From Cryobacterium sp. SO2 (GTDB taxonomy: Bacteria > Actinomycetota > Actinomycetes > Actinomycetales > Microbacteriaceae): 64,000 nucleotides of DNA. The DNA lies in the NCBI RefSeq assembly GCF_026151165.2, contig NZ_CP117849.1, forward strand, positions 558,001-622,000, given 5' to 3'. Of this stretch, positions 61,505-64,000 are shown piece after piece (within the stretch, counting starts at the first letter, position 1; every line of letters begins with the position of its first letter). A program made the position numbers and the translations under genes. A model generated the notes under the pieces. The model ran no database searches. It saw only the letters and a list, made by a program, of their open reading frames with translations, and was not told the origin of the DNA.

Positions 61505-62818
61505 ATGAAGATATCGGTAATCGGCTGTGGCTATCTCGGCGCAGTGCACGCGTCGGCCATGGCAGAGCTGGGCCATGAGGTCGTGGGCATCGACGTTGAT
61601 GACGCGAAAATCGCCGCTCTGAGTGAAGGACGCACCCCGTTCTTCGAACCCGGGCTGCCCGAGGTGCTCACCTCGGCGCTGGCCTCCGGCCGGCTGCGCT
61701 TCACCACCGACATCGCCGAGGCGGCCGGTGCCGAAGTGCACTTCGTGGCCGTGGGCACCCCGCAGAAGAAGGGCAGCCACGCTGCCGACCTCAGCTATGT
61801 CGACGCCGCCGTCGAGGCGTTGCTGCCGCACCTGACTGCCGACGACCTGGTTGTGGGCAAGAGCACCGTGCCCGTCGGCACCGCCGCCCGGCTCGCCGCG
61901 CTCATTGAGGGCTCCGGCTCGGGCGCCGCGCTGGCCTGGAACCCGGAGTTCCTGCGCGAGGGCTTTGCGGTGCAAGACACCATCAGCCCCGACCGGCTCG
62001 TCTACGGCGTTCCCGCCGGAGCCGTCGGCGAGCGAGCCGTGGCCCAGCTCAACGCCGTGTATGCGGCCGCGACCGCTGCGGAGACGCCGCTCGTGGTCAC
62101 GGACTACGCCACCGCCGAACTGGTGAAGGTCGCCGCGAACGCGTTCCTCGCCACCAAGATCAGCTTCATCAATGCCATGGCCGAGATCGCCGAGGTCTCC
62201 GGGGCCGACGTGACCCAGCTGGCCGACGCCATCGGCTACGACGCCCGCATCGGGCGTCGCTTCCTCAACGCCGGGGTCGGCTTCGGCGGCGGCTGCCTGC
62301 CCAAGGACATCCGCGCGTTCACCGCCCGCGCCGAGGAACTCGGCCGCGGCGAATCCGTCGCTTTCCTCAAGGAGGTCGACGCCATCAACCTGCGCCGCCG
62401 CCAGCGGGTCGTGGACCTCACCGTGACGGCGCTCGACCGCCCCATCTTCAACGCGAAGGTGGCCGTGCTCGGGCTCAGCTTCAAGCCTCATTCCGACGAC
62501 GTGCGTGACTCGCCGGCCCTCGACGTGGCTGTGCAGCTGCGCGGGCTCGGCGCCGACGTGGTCGCCACCGACCCGCAGGCGATCGAGAACTCCCGCTCGC
62601 GACACCCGCAGCTCAGCTACTCGACCGAAATCGAGGAAACCCTGCGCGGCGCGGCCGCCGTGGTGCTCGTCACCGAATGGCCGGAATTCAAGACCATCGA
62701 CCCCGTCTGGGCCGCCACCCTGGTGGAGACCCCGACGATCATCGATGGTCGCAACACCCTGAATGCAGCCGAGTGGCGCGCCGCCGGCTGGACTTACTAC
62801 GGATTGGGCCGCCCTTAA
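61505..62818 (+). CDS. ugd: UDP-glucose 6-dehydrogenase
   Basis: 437 residues; GGGGAAAA lies 5-9 nt before the ATG. It oxidises UDP-glucose to UDP-glucuronate with NAD. Motifs: ISVIGCGYLGAVHASAMAEL, VAVGTPQKK, GKSTVPVGTAARL, NPEFLREGFAVQDT, FLATKISFINAMAEI, GFGGGCLPKDIRAF with the catalytic Cys, and LGLSFKPHSDDVRDSPALDV. Provides glucuronate for the polymer. Shares one base with the next gene (TAATG). Confidence 0.96.
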   Translation: MKISVIGCGYLGAVHASAMAELGHEVVGIDVDDAKIAALSEGRTPFFEPGLPEVLTSALASGRLRFTTDIAEAAGAEVHFVAVGTPQKKGSHAADLSYVDAAVEALLPHLTADDLVVGKSTVPVGTAARLAALIEGSGSGAALAWNPEFLREGFAVQDTISPDRLVYGVPAGAVGERAVAQLNAVYAAATAAETPLVVTDYATAELVKVAANAFLATKISFINAMAEIAEVSGADVTQLADAIGYDARIGRRFLNAGVGFGGGCLPKDIRAFTARAEELGRGESVAFLKEVDAINLRRRQRVVDLTVTALDRPIFNAKVAVLGLSFKPHSDDVRDSPALDVAVQLRGLGADVVATDPQAIENSRSRHPQLSYSTEIEETLRGAAAVVLVTEWPEFKTIDPVWAATLVETPTIIDGRNTLNAAEWRAAGWTYYGLGRP

Positions 62819-63600
62819 TGGCATTGCAGAACCCCCGACTGGTCGCCTTCGACCTCGACGACACCCTCGCGGCTTCCAAGTCGCCCATCGACCCTCGGAT
62901 GGCGGAGCTGCTGGTCAACCTGCTCGACGTCGCAGAGGTGTGCATCATCTCGGGTGGCAACTTTGCCCAGTTCACCATGCAGGTCATCGACAACCTCAGC
63001 GAGGTTGACGGCACGGCACTGACCCGCCTGCACCTCATGCCCACCTGCGGCACGCAGTACTACCGCCACCAGGGCGGCGACTGGGAGCAGATCTACGCCG
63101 AGAACCTCACCGAGGACCAGAAGCAGCGCGCCCTCACCGCCGTGGAAGAGACCGCCCGCAGCCTCGGCTACTGGGAGAGCGAGACCTGGGGCCCGATCCT
63201 CGAAGACCGCGGCTCACAGATCACCTTCTCGGCCCTCGGCCAGGCCGCTCCCGTGGCAGCAAAGACCCAGTGGGACACCGACGGAGCCAAGAAGACCGCA
63301 CTGCGCGAAGCGGTGCAGGCGCTGCTGCCCGACCTCGAGGTGCGCTCAGGCGGCTCCACCTCGGTGGACATCACCCGCCGCGGCATCGACAAGGCCTACG
63401 GCATGAACCGCCTGGCCGAGCTCACCGGCATCCCGCTCGTCGACATGCTCTTCGTCGGCGACCGGCTCGATGAAAACGGCAACGACTACCCGGTCAAGGC
63501 CATGGGCGTGGACTGCGTCGCCGTGGAGGGCTGGGAAGACACCGCCGCGTTCCTCGAGAAGCTCATCCCCACGCTCACGGCGGCGTCGCACCAGAGCTGA
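62818..63600 (+). CDS. HAD-IIB phosphatase, phosphomannomutase-like
   Basis: 260 residues from an ATG overlapping the ugd stop by one base. HAD motif I is VAFDLDDTLAASK, motif III/IV is FVGDRLDENGNDYPV. The cap region has PILEDRGSQITFSALGQ and GGSTSVDITRRGIDKAYGMN, which correspond to the substrate-binding segments of eukaryotic-type phosphomannomutases rather than to simple sugar phosphatases. It could therefore interconvert mannose-6-P and mannose-1-P, feeding the GDP-mannose needed by gmd. Phosphatase activity alone is the alternative. Confidence 0.8.
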   Translation: MALQNPRLVAFDLDDTLAASKSPIDPRMAELLVNLLDVAEVCIISGGNFAQFTMQVIDNLSEVDGTALTRLHLMPTCGTQYYRHQGGDWEQIYAENLTEDQKQRALTAVEETARSLGYWESETWGPILEDRGSQITFSALGQAAPVAAKTQWDTDGAKKTALREAVQALLPDLEVRSGGSTSVDITRRGIDKAYGMNRLAELTGIPLVDMLFVGDRLDENGNDYPVKAMGVDCVAVEGWEDTAAFLEKLIPTLTAASHQS

Positions 63601-63618
63601 CCTCACGGCCCTGACCAC

Positions 63619-63670
63619 ACCGATCCGCGGTGTCACACCCGAACTGGGGTGCCCGGCGGGGCGGATCGGT
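63619..63670. other. Inverted repeat after the HAD gene
   Basis: ACCGATCCGC (63619-63628) and GCGGATCGGT (63661-63670) are perfect inverse copies separated by 32 bases. It is a possible weak terminator or binding site in the 171-base gap before the last gene; nothing else is seen there. Confidence 0.4.
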
Positions 63671-63771
63671 CGGTCGGCCGGGGCGTGCGGGCAATAGCCT
63701 TCGTCGGGGGAGTTCCCCGTGGGCATCCGCAGCGCAGTCGTGACGCGGAGCGCACCGGCACGAAGGCAGTC

Positions 63772-64000
63772 ATGGGCACCAAACGGGCACGCAGCCGGGT
63801 ACGCGGCTGGGCGACAGTGTTGACCGTGACTGCGACACTGCTTGTGGGCGCCCTGGCTCCGACCCCCGCCTTGGCGGCTGCACCGACCACAGCCGCTCAC
63901 GCACTGACAGTTTCGGTGTCCGTGTCGGGCACACGCGTCGTCGGGCACCGGCTCACCGGGGTGGTGCGCAGCACGCCCGCCGCGGCAAAGATCAGTTACC
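63772..64000 (+). CDS. Secreted protein, 5' part only
   Basis: 76 complete codons from an ATG with GAAGG 6 nt upstream; the gene runs past the end of the window. A basic start (MGTKRARSRVRGW), a hydrophobic stretch and cleavage site near PALAAA form a signal peptide. The following VSVSGTRVVGHRLTGVVRST and AAAKISY resemble the beginning of the YQW modules at 34546-36707 (GTxxVGQTLT...TLKYQW), so another repeat-containing secreted protein is likely. Confidence 0.7.
   Translation, partial: MGTKRARSRVRGWATVLTVTATLLVGALAPTPALAAAPTTAAHALTVSVSVSGTRVVGHRLTGVVRSTPAAAKISY

Overview
The window is chromosomal DNA of a very GC-rich actinobacterium. The family is probably Microbacteriaceae (Cryobacterium/Leifsonia-like). 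I infer this from codon use, from asd and malate:quinone oxidoreductase of actinobacterial type, from LAXTG (class E) sortase signals, from apparently leaderless genes with TAnnnT boxes 6-7 nt before the start codon, and from a dispersed palindromic repeat built on GCTGGTCGAGCYTGTCGAGACC. No rRNA, tRNA, transposase, phage gene or CRISPR array was seen.

Region 1 (1-11823): asd, then a compact c-di-GMP and signal-transduction locus. It holds a membrane GGDEF-EAL protein interrupted by a frameshift, a PAS histidine kinase, a membrane protein with a degenerate GGDEF domain, a lipoprotein (opposite strand), a processive family 2 glycosyltransferase with C-terminal membrane segments, an Hpt-like protein lacking its histidine, and on the opposite strand an OmpR-type regulator and a GH6 endoglucanase. 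Together these look like a c-di-GMP-controlled, synthase-dependent exopolysaccharide system with its own hydrolase, analogous to cellulose or Listeria Pss loci but with a different gene set. It is the best candidate here for an undescribed system.

Region 2 (11892-25223): mqo, an MFS exporter, a radical SAM protein behind a LexA/SOS-box-like site, a split sensor kinase pair, thymidine kinase, a LuxR-type regulator with an overlapping fused double-module sensor, then three small genes (a Cys-rich four-helix-bundle protein, an ANTAR-only protein and an unknown). A 72-nt palindromic element sits in-frame three times inside the split sensor pair.

Region 3 (25322-40471): four large secreted repeat proteins. 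One is a 1498-residue Ig-like adhesin (12 modules of about 102 residues) with an LAQTG anchor. The other three are paralogous proteins made of Trp-Trp-containing prealbumin/Cna-B-like modules, two of them followed by YQW modules.

Region 4 (41353-63600): a Wzx/Wzy-type exopolysaccharide cluster. It encodes a BY-kinase/chain-length protein, tyrosine phosphatase, Asp-box protein, polyprenyl-phosphate sugar transferase, seven further glycosyltransferases, an acetyltransferase, flippase, polymerase, GDP-mannose dehydratase and GDP-fucose synthase, a DUF4012 protein, an LASTG surface protein, UDP-glucose dehydrogenase and a phosphomannomutase-like HAD enzyme. The gene set points to a polymer containing fucose and uronic acid. 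The central glycosyltransferase block is visibly less GC-rich. The window ends inside another secreted protein. Many genes are translationally coupled by 1-8 base overlaps.
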